Assembly: GCF_900110265.1 (NCBI RefSeq)
Contig: NZ_FODB01000045.1
Span: 1-34,941 of the forward strand
Reading direction: 5' to 3'
Source of the DNA: Vreelandella aquamarina
GTDB lineage: Bacteria; Pseudomonadota; Gammaproteobacteria; Pseudomonadales; Halomonadaceae
DNA: 34,941 nucleotides
Position numbers and translations under genes: made by a program. Each line of letters begins with the position of its first letter. Position 1 is the stretch's first letter. Under the pieces are notes generated by a model. That model had not been told where the DNA came from. It worked only from the letters and a program-made list of their open reading frames with translations, and did not search any database. This document shows positions 1-8,497 of this stretch, one piece after another.

Positions 1-321
1 GGCCTCCCAGGGTAAGACGCGCGACCTTCCTCCCATCTACCCGCCGCATCTACTTCCACATCTTCTGGATAGCTATTGGGCTTCGAGTTTCATGGCCCTC
101 TCGCCCAGATGTGGCTGCCTCATATGCGGTTCCTGTTCGTCGGGCCAGGAGTTTGCCTACAGCTTCCTTCAGATTCCGCCTCACGACGAACACCCTTGCT
201 GTTCAGCTAACGGTTCCCGCTATCAGGGTCCGTAGGGGACTTTCACCCCCAAGTCATCCGGCCAACCACCACGGCGGACCGGATAGCGCCTAATTGGCGC
301 TGCGCGCCATGCCTGGCGCAC
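1..321 (-). mobile_element. Group II intron, 5' portion (continues beyond the window start)
   Basis: Read on the minus strand, the segment opens at 321 with GTGCG, the canonical 5' end of group II introns. It continues with motifs typical of bacterial group II domain I, such as GGGTGAAAGTCCCC, GGGAACCGTTAGCTGAA and GGCGGAATCTGAAGGAAGC. Short inverted segments (GCGCCaggcatGGCGCGC near the 5' end) fit a folded ribozyme. No intron-encoded reverse transcriptase is visible, because domain IV and the 3' half lie outside the window. The intron starts 7 nt after the stem of the zipA terminator, the target type favoured by IIC introns. The subclass cannot be fixed from this fragment. Small open frames inside this stretch are not credible genes. 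Confidence 0.8.
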
Positions 322-328
322 CAACAAA

Positions 329-359
329 AACACCCGCCTTCTTGAGGAAGGCGGGTGTT
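329..359 (-). terminator. Rho-independent terminator of zipA
   Basis: A perfect 13-bp stem (329-341 with 347-359) and a 5-nt loop are followed on the minus strand by TTTGTTG. It begins 15 nt after the zipA stop. The group II intron begins immediately after the T-rich tail. Confidence 0.93.
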
Positions 360-374
360 CGCACAACGCGGCGT

Positions 375-2153
375 TTAGCGAGCCTGCATATGGCGGTGCA
401 GGCGGTGGCGACGCTCAAATTCATGAACACGCTGCCGCGCAAACTCGATGGTTTGCGCCGTCATCACGCTGCGGTTTTCATCTTTCAGCTCGCCGCCCAT
501 GTGGCGTACCACCACCATGGCCGTTTCGACCATTGCTTCAAAAGCAGCCGAGCTATCCACCGCGCCGGGCAGGGGCATTAAGAAAGTGATCCCAGGCGTT
601 ACAAACTCATCCATCTCTTCGATGGGGAAAGTGCCGGGTTTGAGCACGTTCACCATCGAGAACTGCAGCTCGCTATTGGGGCTTTCCGTTTCAAAGCGAT
701 TGAAGACGCCCATCGCGCGGCAATAGCGCAACCCACAGGCCATCATTAATTCAAGTAACTTGTCGCCATCAAAACCTTCGGGATCACGCGACAGCACGCT
801 AATGACTACCAACTCGTCAGCATTGGCAAGCGTCTCTTTGGCGTGCTCGCCGTTCACGTCATGACGCAGAGCTTTTTCCAACGTAGGGTGCGCGCGCACA
901 ACGCCTTGGGCTGCATAAGCGTCATCGTACTCGTCATCAACGCTCTGGTAGTGATCTTCATAGCGGCTAGCGCTGTTTGCGTAGCGCTCTAATTCAGACT
1001 CGGCATGCGCCTGCTGCACGGCGTCGCGCTGGGCGGCAGCTTCATTAGCAGCAGCGGCTTCGCGAGCTTGAGCTTTTTCTTGAGCGATACGCGCTTTTTC
1101 CGCTTCAGCGGCCTGCTTCGCTTCACGGCGCTGCTCGGCTGCCAGCGCTTTGCGTTCGGCTTTCTGTTTGGCTAAAGCTTCAGCACGCTTGGCTTTTTCA
1201 GCTTTTTTAATGGCCTTCTCTTTACGGCGCTCAATAATACGCCGCTTGAAGGAACGGCCAATGCCTTCAAAGTCGACCAGTCGGTACTCATCAATTTCGT
1301 CGTCATCTAACTCGTGATCGCCCACCGTGTCGGCGCGCAACTGGCGGCGCTTGGGTGCGTCGGAAGCGTGCTTGGCAAATACCGCATCTTCAGGCTCGGC
1401 GCGAAGCACCGGCTCGGGCTCAGGAGTAATATCTGGCTCAACGGCCGCTGGCTCTTCAGGAGCTTGGTTGCTTTCCAGCTCAGCATGGGGCTCTGGTGTA
1501 TGAGAGGCGTTTAGCTCAGCGGTGTTCGGCTGTTCGCTAGGTGCTTCATCAGTGGCGGAGAACGACGCAGGTGCTGTACCTGTTTGCTGAGACTGGGGGG
1601 CTTCGTCTTCCATGGCACTCATGGACGACTCCGGGGTCGCTGGCTGGGGGGTCTCTGCTTTCGGGGCCTCTTCACGAGCTGTAAAGACACTTGGCTCACG
1701 GCGTGGCGGTTCGCGCATTTCGTTTCTGGTTTCAGCAGACGCATCAGCTGTTGCTGACACATTAACAGTAGCTGCCTGGACAGCCGGCTCCGCCTTGTTA
1801 GGTTTCGCTGCTGCGGGTTTTGGCTTTCCTGAGGATTTGGTAAACGAGCGACGGAAATCATACAGCACCCTAGAAGGCCCTGGATGCTCTTGGCGCTCTA
1901 GCTTGGGTTTTTGACCCAGCCCGCTGTAGTCAGCAGCTTTAACGACCCGGGCACCGCCGTTAGGCAGTTCCCAATTGATCTCGGCCTCTCTCGCCTCGTC
2001 GTCGAACTCTTCTAGCTTGGCGGTGGGTAAATCCTTTACCGCTTGATCTAGCCGGGGTACACGACGCTGACGCTGGAGCCTACGCACACCGTCGACAACG
2101 ATTAGCGAAACCAGTGCCAGTCCTAGAATGATTAACCACTCTCTTAATTCCAT
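375..2153 (-). CDS. zipA: Cell division protein ZipA
   Basis: ZipA anchors the FtsZ ring to the inner membrane through a single N-terminal segment; its C-terminal domain binds the FtsZ tail. Here residues 1-22 (MELREWLIILGLALV...) form the membrane anchor. A very long linker rich in Glu, Pro, Ala, Gln and Ser follows, then a Lys/Ala/Glu/Arg-rich stretch likely to be helical or coiled. The last ~150 residues (from DELVVISVLSRD) match the ZipA FtsZ-binding fold. At about 592 aa it is far longer than E. coli ZipA (328 aa); all the excess is linker. I chose ATG 2153 because family members begin at the residues just before the anchor; an in-frame ATG at 2174 is possible. A terminator follows directly. 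ligA, often next in related genomes, is replaced by a group II intron. Confidence 0.93.
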   Translation of the reverse strand: MELREWLIILGLALVSLIVVDGVRRLQRQRRVPRLDQAVKDLPTAKLEEFDDEAREAEINWELPNGGARVVKAADYSGLGQKPKLERQEHPGPSRVLYDFRRSFTKSSGKPKPAAAKPNKAEPAVQAATVNVSATADASAETRNEMREPPRREPSVFTAREEAPKAETPQPATPESSMSAMEDEAPQSQQTGTAPASFSATDEAPSEQPNTAELNASHTPEPHAELESNQAPEEPAAVEPDITPEPEPVLRAEPEDAVFAKHASDAPKRRQLRADTVGDHELDDDEIDEYRLVDFEGIGRSFKRRIIERRKEKAIKKAEKAKRAEALAKQKAERKALAAEQRREAKQAAEAEKARIAQEKAQAREAAAANEAAAQRDAVQQAHAESELERYANSASRYEDHYQSVDDEYDDAYAAQGVVRAHPTLEKALRHDVNGEHAKETLANADELVVISVLSRDPEGFDGDKLLELMMACGLRYCRAMGVFNRFETESPNSELQFSMVNVLKPGTFPIEEMDEFVTPGITFLMPLPGAVDSSAAFEAMVETAMVVVRHMGGELKDENRSVMTAQTIEFARQRVHEFERRHRLHRHMQAR

Positions 2154-2174
2154 GTCGAGCATTCCATGGGTCAT

Positions 2175-2736
2175 CTAACCGGTTACTAGGGCACAGTGAG
2201 CGGCACTGCGCCAGAATATGGGAACCTTCTTATAAATCGATATTTAGCACCAAGCATAGCGCGGTTGCTACGAAAAGAGCCAATTTTTGCTGATTTTCAC
2301 ACGTTTGAGCCGCTAAGGGAGCTTTTTAGGCGATTTTTTCGACCTTATCAACCATCAAAAGTGCCCTTTCCGCGTCATTCCATCTCTGATACGGGTGGCC
2401 AAACGCGGAGTGCCGTGTGAGGCCGCTACCCACTCAGTTCACCCTATTTAAACGTTATGCTAGTGAATGTTTTTCACTATCGCTAGTTTCTTATGAACGC
2501 ATTGCGCTTTAACAACAGGTAATGATTCGCAAGCGATAAGCGGGACTTAAGCCTATACGGCCGCGACGACCCCACCGCCAACACCACGTTTTTTCAACAA
2601 CTTGCTGTTATCAAAGCATTTCGTGGGCATGGCGTTACTATCCGCTTGCGCTGGCGCACCCAGGTGACAGGCACGCCTTGGCAAATAAGGAAACTCTAGG
2701 GAAGTCGCAACACGGCGCAGCCATGAGCCACACGCA
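2175..2736. other. Long smc-zipA intergenic region, no convincing gene
   Basis: About 560 bp separate smc and zipA, visibly richer in A+T than the neighbours. It contains an inverted repeat TAGTGAA-N5-TTCACTA at 2461-2479. A plus-strand frame at about 2526-2699 has a protein-like composition (for example AVIKAFRGHGVTIRLRWR) but no credible start or ribosome site, so it may be a gene remnant. The region must also hold the zipA promoter if zipA is not read from smc, but I see no clear -35/-10 pair. Confidence 0.5.
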
Positions 2737-5700
2737 CTATTCGACCAACTCAGCGGCCTCATCAATACCCACGGAAACCAAACGCGAAACGCCGGGCTCT
2801 TGCATGGTGACCCCCATCAGGCGCTCGGCGGCTTCCATGGCAATCTTGTTGTGGGTGATATAGATGAACTGCACGCTTTCGGACATCTCTTTCACCAGCT
2901 TGGCATAGCGGCCAACGTTGGCGTCATCCAGCGGAGCGTCGACCTCATCCAGCATACAGAACGGGGCCGGGTTGAGCTGGAAAATGGCAAAGACCAGCGA
3001 CAGCGCAGTTAGGGCTTTTTCCCCACCGGATAGCAGATGAATCGTGCTGTTCTTCTTACCCGGCGGGCGGGCCATGATGGCCACGCCGGTTTCCAACAGG
3101 TCATCACCGGTCAGCGTCAGCCACGCCGCCCCACCGCCAAACACACGGGGAAAGAGCGTTTGCAGACCGTTATTGACCTGATCGAACGTCTCCCGGAAAC
3201 GGACGCGGGTTTCTTGATCGATCCGCTTGATCGCCCGCTCCAGCGTTTCCAGTGCTTCGGTGAGCTCGGCATGCTGGGCTTCTAGGTAATTACGCCGCTC
3301 GGCCTGCTGATCGTACTCCTCGATGGCCGCAAGGTTGATCGCCCCCAGGCGGCGGATTTTTTCCGAGGTACTTTCCAAACGCTCTTGCCACGCAGGTTCG
3401 CTGGCATCGCTGGGCAGCGTGCTGGCGAGCGCATCGGCATCGTGGCCTAGTTCTGCTAACTGCTCATCCTGGGTCGCTGCTTTGAGCGCCAGCGCCTGCA
3501 CTTCCATGCGGCGCTGCTGGAGCTGTTCGCGACTCTGTTCAAGATTGCGCTCGTGCTGCTGGCGGGCTAACTCATCGTTGCGCAGCTGCTCGGCTAGCGC
3601 CTGGGCCTGTTGGCGCGTTTCGTTGAGCCGCCGTTCCTGCTGTTCGCGCTGGTGGAGCAGCTCTTCGAGCTCCTCTGCGGCCAGCTCGTCGGGCTCGACC
3701 AGCATTTCACGGGACTCTTCCAGCTCGGCAATACGCAGTGAGAGGCGCTCTTCGGTATCGCTTGAGCGGGACTGCTGCGCACGCAGGCTGTCGCGCTCGG
3801 CTTTTAAGCGCTCACGTTCCAAGGCCAGCGCCTGCTGCCGCGCTTTGAGCGGGGCATGCTGTTGGTTGAGCTGCTCGCGCTGCTCACGCTGGCGGTGGCG
3901 CTGTTCGGCGCTGGTTTCGCGGGCTTCTGCGGCGGTTTCCAGTTGCTCCATGGCCGTGTGCCAACGAGCGCGCTGCTCTTCTAAAGTAAGTGTTAACTCC
4001 GCCTCATCTTCTTGCAGCTGGGCCAGTTCGTCGTCCAGCTCCGTGGCGCGACTGGAGAGATGCTCAAGGCGTTGGGCAAGCCGCTGCTCTTGCACTGCTA
4101 GCTGTTGGCGGGTGGCCGCGTGGTCACGCTCCTGCTCCGCCTGCTGCTCACGGGTCAGTTCTAACGTTTCAATCGTCTCGTTGGCGGCTTCGCACTGTTC
4201 ATCCAAGAGCGCCAGCGCCTCTTCCGCCCGCTCACGCTCTGCGGCCAGCTCCTCAAAGCGACGACGAGTGACCAGTAGCGCATCGACGCCTTCGCCATTG
4301 GATTGCTGATGCAGCCAACCGCGACCGCGCCATACTCCGTCTTGGCTGACCACACTCTCACCAGGGGCAAGCCTAGCCAGCAGCGCTTCGGCCGCCTCGG
4401 CGGTATCAACATAGTGAATACTTGCTAACCACTCCGTTAGCGCGCCTGCGCCTTTCACCAAATCGCTGAGGCGATTGCCTGGGCCCGCCGTGGCTGTGGA
4501 AGGCGGCGCTTGATCAATCAAGCACCACTCCGTCGCTAGCGCTTCGGGCAGCGCGTTTAACTGATGGGTGGCTACCAGTCGGGCGTTTAACCAAGGGGCG
4601 AGTAGCCAGGAAATAACCCGCTCCCAGCCTTGGCTGACCGAAATGGCTTCACCCAAGCGGGATGCATCGGCGAGGCCATGAGCGGCCAGCGTTTCGCTTA
4701 GCTGAGGGTCGTGATCGGCCAGAGCGGCATCCATCAGCGCCTGCAGCGAGGCAAGTTCACCCTGCTGCTGGCTCAGCGCAGCGCGCTGCTCGTCGCGGGA
4801 GGTTACCGCTTGCTGGTAGGCGCTTTTGGCATCGCTGTAGCGCTGCTGCCACTGTTCTCGCTCCACTTGGAAGGCGTCGGCACGTTGGTCGGCTTCTTCC
4901 AGGCGGGCTTGGTATTCGGCGTGCTCGTTTTGTAGCGCAGTCATGTCGGCCAGCTCGCCGCGCTGCTGGCGGCGGCGTTGCCCCTCAGCCTGCAAACGGG
5001 CAATACGCTGCTCTAAATCACGCAGTTGGTCTTGGCTACGGTCGGCATCGCGGCTGGCCTCACGCCAGCGGTTTTCGGCGTCGGCCCACTGCTGTTCGGC
5101 GGCTTCCAGCGCTGGCGTTGCGTCGGCCAGGGTCTGCTCGAGCATTTCGAGCTGCTCTTCCAGCGCTTCGTGCTCGGGCAGCAGCTCCTCAAAGCGCTCG
5201 TCGATCACCGCGAGCCGCTCTTGGTCGCCCTCGCTGACCTGGCGCTGCTCGTCGAGATCCCGTCGGGCGGTGGCAATGTCGTTAGCCAGCTGTGCTTCGC
5301 GGCTGCGGCGGTGGGCTTGATCCTGCTCTAAGCGGGCAATGCGTGTGGTGGTTTCATAAAACTGCTGCTGGTGGCGGTCCAACACGTCGGCCAGCTCGTC
5401 GTGCTGTTCGCGAGCCTGCTCCAGGCGGGTTTCGCACTGACGCACGCCAAACACGTCTTTTTCGACGGCAATTTCCAGCTCGCGGACACGGCTCTCTTGG
5501 TGAGACTGTTCGGCCCGCAGGGTTCGGCCGCGCAGCAGCGCCAACTCGCCTTTCAAGCGATACTCCTGCTGTTTGAGCTCTTGGTAACGCTTGGCGGCTT
5601 CCGCTTGGCGCTTGAGGCGTTCGAGCTGTTTATCCAGCTCTTCGCGAATATCGTCCAGGCGCTCCAGGTTCTCCTGGGTGCGCCGCATGCGGTTTTCGGT

Positions 5701-6237
5701 TTCCCGACGGCGCTCTTTGTACTTGGAGATCCCCGCGGCTTCTTCGAGGGTGGCACGCAGGTCGTCCGGGCGCGCTTCGATCAGCCGCGAGATCATCCCC
5801 TGGCCGATAATGGCGTAGGAGCGCGGGCCTAGGCCGGTCCCCATGAACAGGTCGGCGATATCCCGGCGGCGGCACTTCTGGCCGTTGAAGAAGTAGTTGG
5901 ACTGACCATCCCGGGTCACCAAGCGTTTGACGGCAATTTCTGAGTACTGGGCGTATAAACCGCCCATACCGCCATCGCGGTTATCGAACTTCAGCTCGAT
6001 AGAAGCCTGCCCTACCGGCTTACGCCCGGTAGAGCCGTTGAAAATAACGTCGGCCATGGATTCGCCGCGCAGGGTTTTGGCGGAGGACTCCCCCATCACC
6101 CAGCGCACGGCGTCGATAATATTGGATTTACCGCAGCCGTTGGGCCCAACGATGGCCGTCATGTTGCCATCGAAGGGCACGGTGACCGGATCGACAAAGG
6201 ACTTGAACCCAACGAGACGTATAGAGGTTAAGCGCAT
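2737..6237 (-). CDS. smc: Chromosome partition protein Smc
   Basis: This is a structural-maintenance-of-chromosomes ATPase that compacts and helps segregate the nucleoid. The N-terminal head carries Walker A GPNGCGKS (residues 31-38). Two long coiled-coil arms, extremely rich in Glu, Gln, Arg and Leu, flank a non-coiled hinge around residues 510-630. The C-terminal head has the ABC signature LLSGGEKALTALSL and Walker B FCMLDEVDAPLDD. The length of 1166 aa is normal for bacterial Smc. ATG 6237 begins the conserved MRLTSIRLVGFKSF and has AAGGG upstream. It lies 33 bp after ccmI on the same strand, so it may be partly cotranscribed with the ccm operon. zipA is next downstream, as in many gammaproteobacteria. 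The GC-rich antisense strand gives long spurious open frames. Confidence 0.97.
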   Translation of the reverse strand: MRLTSIRLVGFKSFVDPVTVPFDGNMTAIVGPNGCGKSNIIDAVRWVMGESSAKTLRGESMADVIFNGSTGRKPVGQASIELKFDNRDGGMGGLYAQYSEIAVKRLVTRDGQSNYFFNGQKCRRRDIADLFMGTGLGPRSYAIIGQGMISRLIEARPDDLRATLEEAAGISKYKERRRETENRMRRTQENLERLDDIREELDKQLERLKRQAEAAKRYQELKQQEYRLKGELALLRGRTLRAEQSHQESRVRELEIAVEKDVFGVRQCETRLEQAREQHDELADVLDRHQQQFYETTTRIARLEQDQAHRRSREAQLANDIATARRDLDEQRQVSEGDQERLAVIDERFEELLPEHEALEEQLEMLEQTLADATPALEAAEQQWADAENRWREASRDADRSQDQLRDLEQRIARLQAEGQRRRQQRGELADMTALQNEHAEYQARLEEADQRADAFQVEREQWQQRYSDAKSAYQQAVTSRDEQRAALSQQQGELASLQALMDAALADHDPQLSETLAAHGLADASRLGEAISVSQGWERVISWLLAPWLNARLVATHQLNALPEALATEWCLIDQAPPSTATAGPGNRLSDLVKGAGALTEWLASIHYVDTAEAAEALLARLAPGESVVSQDGVWRGRGWLHQQSNGEGVDALLVTRRRFEELAAERERAEEALALLDEQCEAANETIETLELTREQQAEQERDHAATRQQLAVQEQRLAQRLEHLSSRATELDDELAQLQEDEAELTLTLEEQRARWHTAMEQLETAAEARETSAEQRHRQREQREQLNQQHAPLKARQQALALERERLKAERDSLRAQQSRSSDTEERLSLRIAELEESREMLVEPDELAAEELEELLHQREQQERRLNETRQQAQALAEQLRNDELARQQHERNLEQSREQLQQRRMEVQALALKAATQDEQLAELGHDADALASTLPSDASEPAWQERLESTSEKIRRLGAINLAAIEEYDQQAERRNYLEAQHAELTEALETLERAIKRIDQETRVRFRETFDQVNNGLQTLFPRVFGGGAAWLTLTGDDLLETGVAIMARPPGKKNSTIHLLSGGEKALTALSLVFAIFQLNPAPFCMLDEVDAPLDDANVGRYAKLVKEMSESVQFIYITHNKIAMEAAERLMGVTMQEPGVSRLVSVGIDEAAELVE

Positions 6238-6270
6238 TGCGACCCTTAGCAGCGGTAGCTTACGTGGTGG

Positions 6271-7512
6271 TTATTCAAAAACACGGTTGATAACGACATT
6301 GGCGGTAGCGTCTTCGCGAATGGGGCCGACGCTAACGCTCTCCAAATCGCCAAACAGATCCCCAGGCTGCGGCGTGGCCTGCCCAGATTCCGAGACACGC
6401 ACCACCAGGCGCGCTTCACGCACCTGGGAGATTTGCGCTTGCGGCGACATGGCAGCGGCGTCGTCCAGCACCACGGTCATCGGCAGCTCAGAGACCCGAG
6501 CGCGGGTCACCGCCAGCGGCGGCAGCTCGCCGTCGATGTCCCGTGCGGTAATGAACACCGTCGCATCGTCGCTGACACGGTCTGCCAGCGCCTCATCCAG
6601 CGAGACGCTCACCCGCACGCCTTGGCCCTGAGCGGCGGCAGATGGCTCCGGTGCGACACCCATGCGCTCTTGGGCCACACGGATACCATCACGCAGGGAA
6701 GCAGCCGTCTCTGGGTCTGAAATATTGGCAACGGCACGGCGCCAACGGTCGACGGCCGTTTCATAATCACCGTTATCGAAGGCGTGAATGCCCAGAAGCC
6801 CCAACACGGTGGGCTGACGGGGGTCTAGTTCAAGCGTTTCATCGACCAGCGCCTGTACCTCGGGCGTTAACTCCCGCTCGGCCATGAAGAAGCGGAGCTG
6901 CGCCAACTGAGCGAGCAGCGGCGGAATGCGCCCTTCGATGGCGATCAAGCGCTCCAGCGCATCGACTGCTTTGTCAGGCTGACCGGTATCCCGGTAGAGT
7001 GGAAACAGCGAGCTCCACACGTTGGGGTTGTTAGGCTGGCGCTCGGCTTCGGCCTCCATGCGCTCCAGGAACATCATCAACGAGCCTTCCGGGTCGTTTC
7101 TGATCTCTTCTTGAATCGCGTAGAGCGTCAGGTCTCCTTCGGCACCGTTTTGCTGATACCAAAACGTACTGGCACCCACCACCGCTACCATGACCAGCGG
7201 CACCACCAGCCGTCCAGCGCTCGCAGCTTTCAGTGGCCGCTTGGCCTGAGTGGCGGTGTCTTCCAGCAGGCTGCGCTCTAGCTCTAGGCGATCTTCATTA
7301 AAACGAGCGTCGTCGATGTCGCCACGCTCGCGTGCCGCTTCCAGGGACGCCATGCGCCGCTGGAAAATCGCCACGTTCTGCTCGGCAGACGTATCGTTGG
7401 CTTCAAAGTGATCTAGCTGGTCGCGCAGAACGCGGGCACCGCGCATGGGGGCAACTAATAGCCACAGCGCGGGCAGTAACAGTAAGGCAATCGCTATCCA
7501 GAGCGGTGTCAT
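6271..7512 (-). CDS. ccmI: Cytochrome c maturation protein CcmI
   Basis: CcmI is the apocytochrome c chaperone of System I, holding the unfolded apoprotein for the CcmF/CcmH heme ligation complex. Of 413 residues, the first ~20 form a membrane segment (MTPLWIAIALLLLPALWLL). A cytoplasmic segment rich in charged residues follows, with a second membrane helix near 100-117 (GRLVVPLVMVAVVGASTFW). The periplasmic part contains tetratricopeptide-like helices around residues 160-280 and a C-terminal beta-rich CycH-type domain. It overlaps ccmH by 4 bp, indicating translational coupling. It is the last ccm gene here, with smc 33 bp downstream. Confidence 0.92.
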   Translation of the reverse strand: MTPLWIAIALLLLPALWLLVAPMRGARVLRDQLDHFEANDTSAEQNVAIFQRRMASLEAARERGDIDDARFNEDRLELERSLLEDTATQAKRPLKAASAGRLVVPLVMVAVVGASTFWYQQNGAEGDLTLYAIQEEIRNDPEGSLMMFLERMEAEAERQPNNPNVWSSLFPLYRDTGQPDKAVDALERLIAIEGRIPPLLAQLAQLRFFMAERELTPEVQALVDETLELDPRQPTVLGLLGIHAFDNGDYETAVDRWRRAVANISDPETAASLRDGIRVAQERMGVAPEPSAAAQGQGVRVSVSLDEALADRVSDDATVFITARDIDGELPPLAVTRARVSELPMTVVLDDAAAMSPQAQISQVREARLVVRVSESGQATPQPGDLFGDLESVSVGPIREDATANVVINRVFE

Positions 7513-7979
7513 GAAGACCTCTCGCGGTTAATCAGGGCATCCAAGCGGGCGCGTTCTTCTGCGCTCAACGCTTTCGCAGATGCATTGCGGCGGGCGCGTA
7601 CCATCAGCACGACGACCAGCATGCCTAGCACCACCAACCCAATGGGTAGCCCCCACAGCAGGTAGGTGCGGTTTTCCAGGCGCGGGTTGTAGAGGATGTA
7701 CTCCCCAAAGCGCTGCACCATGTGGTTGATGATTTCGATATCCGACTGACCGTCTTGAAGCAGCTGATAGACCCGCTCGCGCATATCACCAGAGATCGGC
7801 GCGTCCGAGTCATCGATCGCCTGGTTTTCGCATAGCGGGCAGCGCATGGAGGAGGTCAGATCACGGTAGCGCTGCTCCATCACCGGGTCGTCGAACTCGC
7901 GGAGTTCAATGCCTGCCGCGACAACGCTGCCTGCCAGCGTTAGCAGAACAGCAGCGAACACCCAACGCATTAACGCCAT
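7509..7979 (-). CDS. ccmH: Cytochrome c maturation protein CcmH (thiol reductase)
   Basis: CcmH is a periplasmic-facing membrane thiol-disulfide protein that keeps the apocytochrome CXXCH motif reduced for heme attachment. A signal or anchor segment covers residues 1-22. The family motif RCPLCENQAIDDS places the redox cysteines at 47 and 50, and one membrane helix lies near residues 105-127 (YLLWGLPIGLVVLGMLVVVLMV). At 156 aa it corresponds to the short CcmH/CycL form; the TPR part is the separate CcmI. It overlaps ccmG by 10 bp and ccmI by 4 bp. Confidence 0.95.
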   Translation of the reverse strand: MALMRWVFAAVLLTLAGSVVAAGIELREFDDPVMEQRYRDLTSSMRCPLCENQAIDDSDAPISGDMRERVYQLLQDGQSDIEIINHMVQRFGEYILYNPRLENRTYLLWGLPIGLVVLGMLVVVLMVRARRNASAKALSAEERARLDALINRERSS

Positions 7980-8497
7980 TTTTCCACCTCCGGCAGGATG
8001 CGCTCGCGAACGTCTTCAGGCGATACGTAGCCTTTATGGTGGTAACGAATGACCCCGTCGGCATCTACCAAAAACGTTTCCGGTGCGCCGTAGACGCCAA
8101 GATCAAAGCCCAGGCTGCCTTCAGGGTCGAAAACATTCACTTCAAAGGGGTCGCCAAACTCGCTTAAAAACTCTAAGCCTTTCTCGCGGGTATCTCGGTA
8201 GTTGATGCCCACCATACGGATGCCGTTATCAGCGAGTTCTAACAGCTGCGGCATTTCCTGCTTGCAGGCGGGACACCATTCGCCCCATACGTTGACGAGC
8301 GTGACCTCCCCTGTCAGCAGCGATTGATCCACCTGACGGTTGGCATCCCGCAACGTGGAGGCTTCGAACGCAGGAAAATCCCGCGCCATCAGCGCTGAGT
8401 CTCGCTGTGAAGGGTCGCGCCCCAGCCCTTGATAGAGAAACAGCGCGATGCCCACAAAACCGATGGGTAAAAGAAGCAACAGCAGGCGGCGTGTCAT
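7970..8497 (-). CDS. ccmG: Thiol:disulfide interchange protein CcmG (DsbE)
   Basis: CcmG is a membrane-tethered thioredoxin-fold protein that reduces CcmH or the apocytochrome in the periplasm. Residues 5-23 form the N-terminal anchor. The active site is GEWCPACKQEMPQL, with cysteines 75 and 78 and the acidic residue typical of CcmG before the first cysteine. A conserved GVYGAPETFLVD segment carries the cis-proline. Its length of 175 aa is normal. It overlaps both ccmF and ccmH, so the block is very probably one transcript. Reductant would come from DsbD or CcdA, not seen here. Confidence 0.95.
   Translation of the reverse strand: MTRRLLLLLLPIGFVGIALFLYQGLGRDPSQRDSALMARDFPAFEASTLRDANRQVDQSLLTGEVTLVNVWGEWCPACKQEMPQLLELADNGIRMVGINYRDTREKGLEFLSEFGDPFEVNVFDPEGSLGFDLGVYGAPETFLVDADGVIRYHHKGYVSPEDVRERILPEVEKWR

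Noticed and set aside
111..581. Small open frames within the intron and over the zipA 3' end
   Set aside because: The intron part is structured ribozyme sequence, and the remainder is antisense to zipA and its terminator.
2196..2420. 74-codon frame in the smc-zipA gap starting with GTG
   Set aside because: No ribosome site, no recognisable similarity, and a composition (many Phe, Arg, Leu) that fits AT-rich noncoding DNA.
3323..4309. Long open frame antisense to smc, very rich in Ser, Arg and Cys
   Set aside because: It is the mirror of the Glu/Gln/Arg-rich coiled-coil codons of smc in GC-rich DNA; there is no ribosome site and the composition is unlike a real protein.
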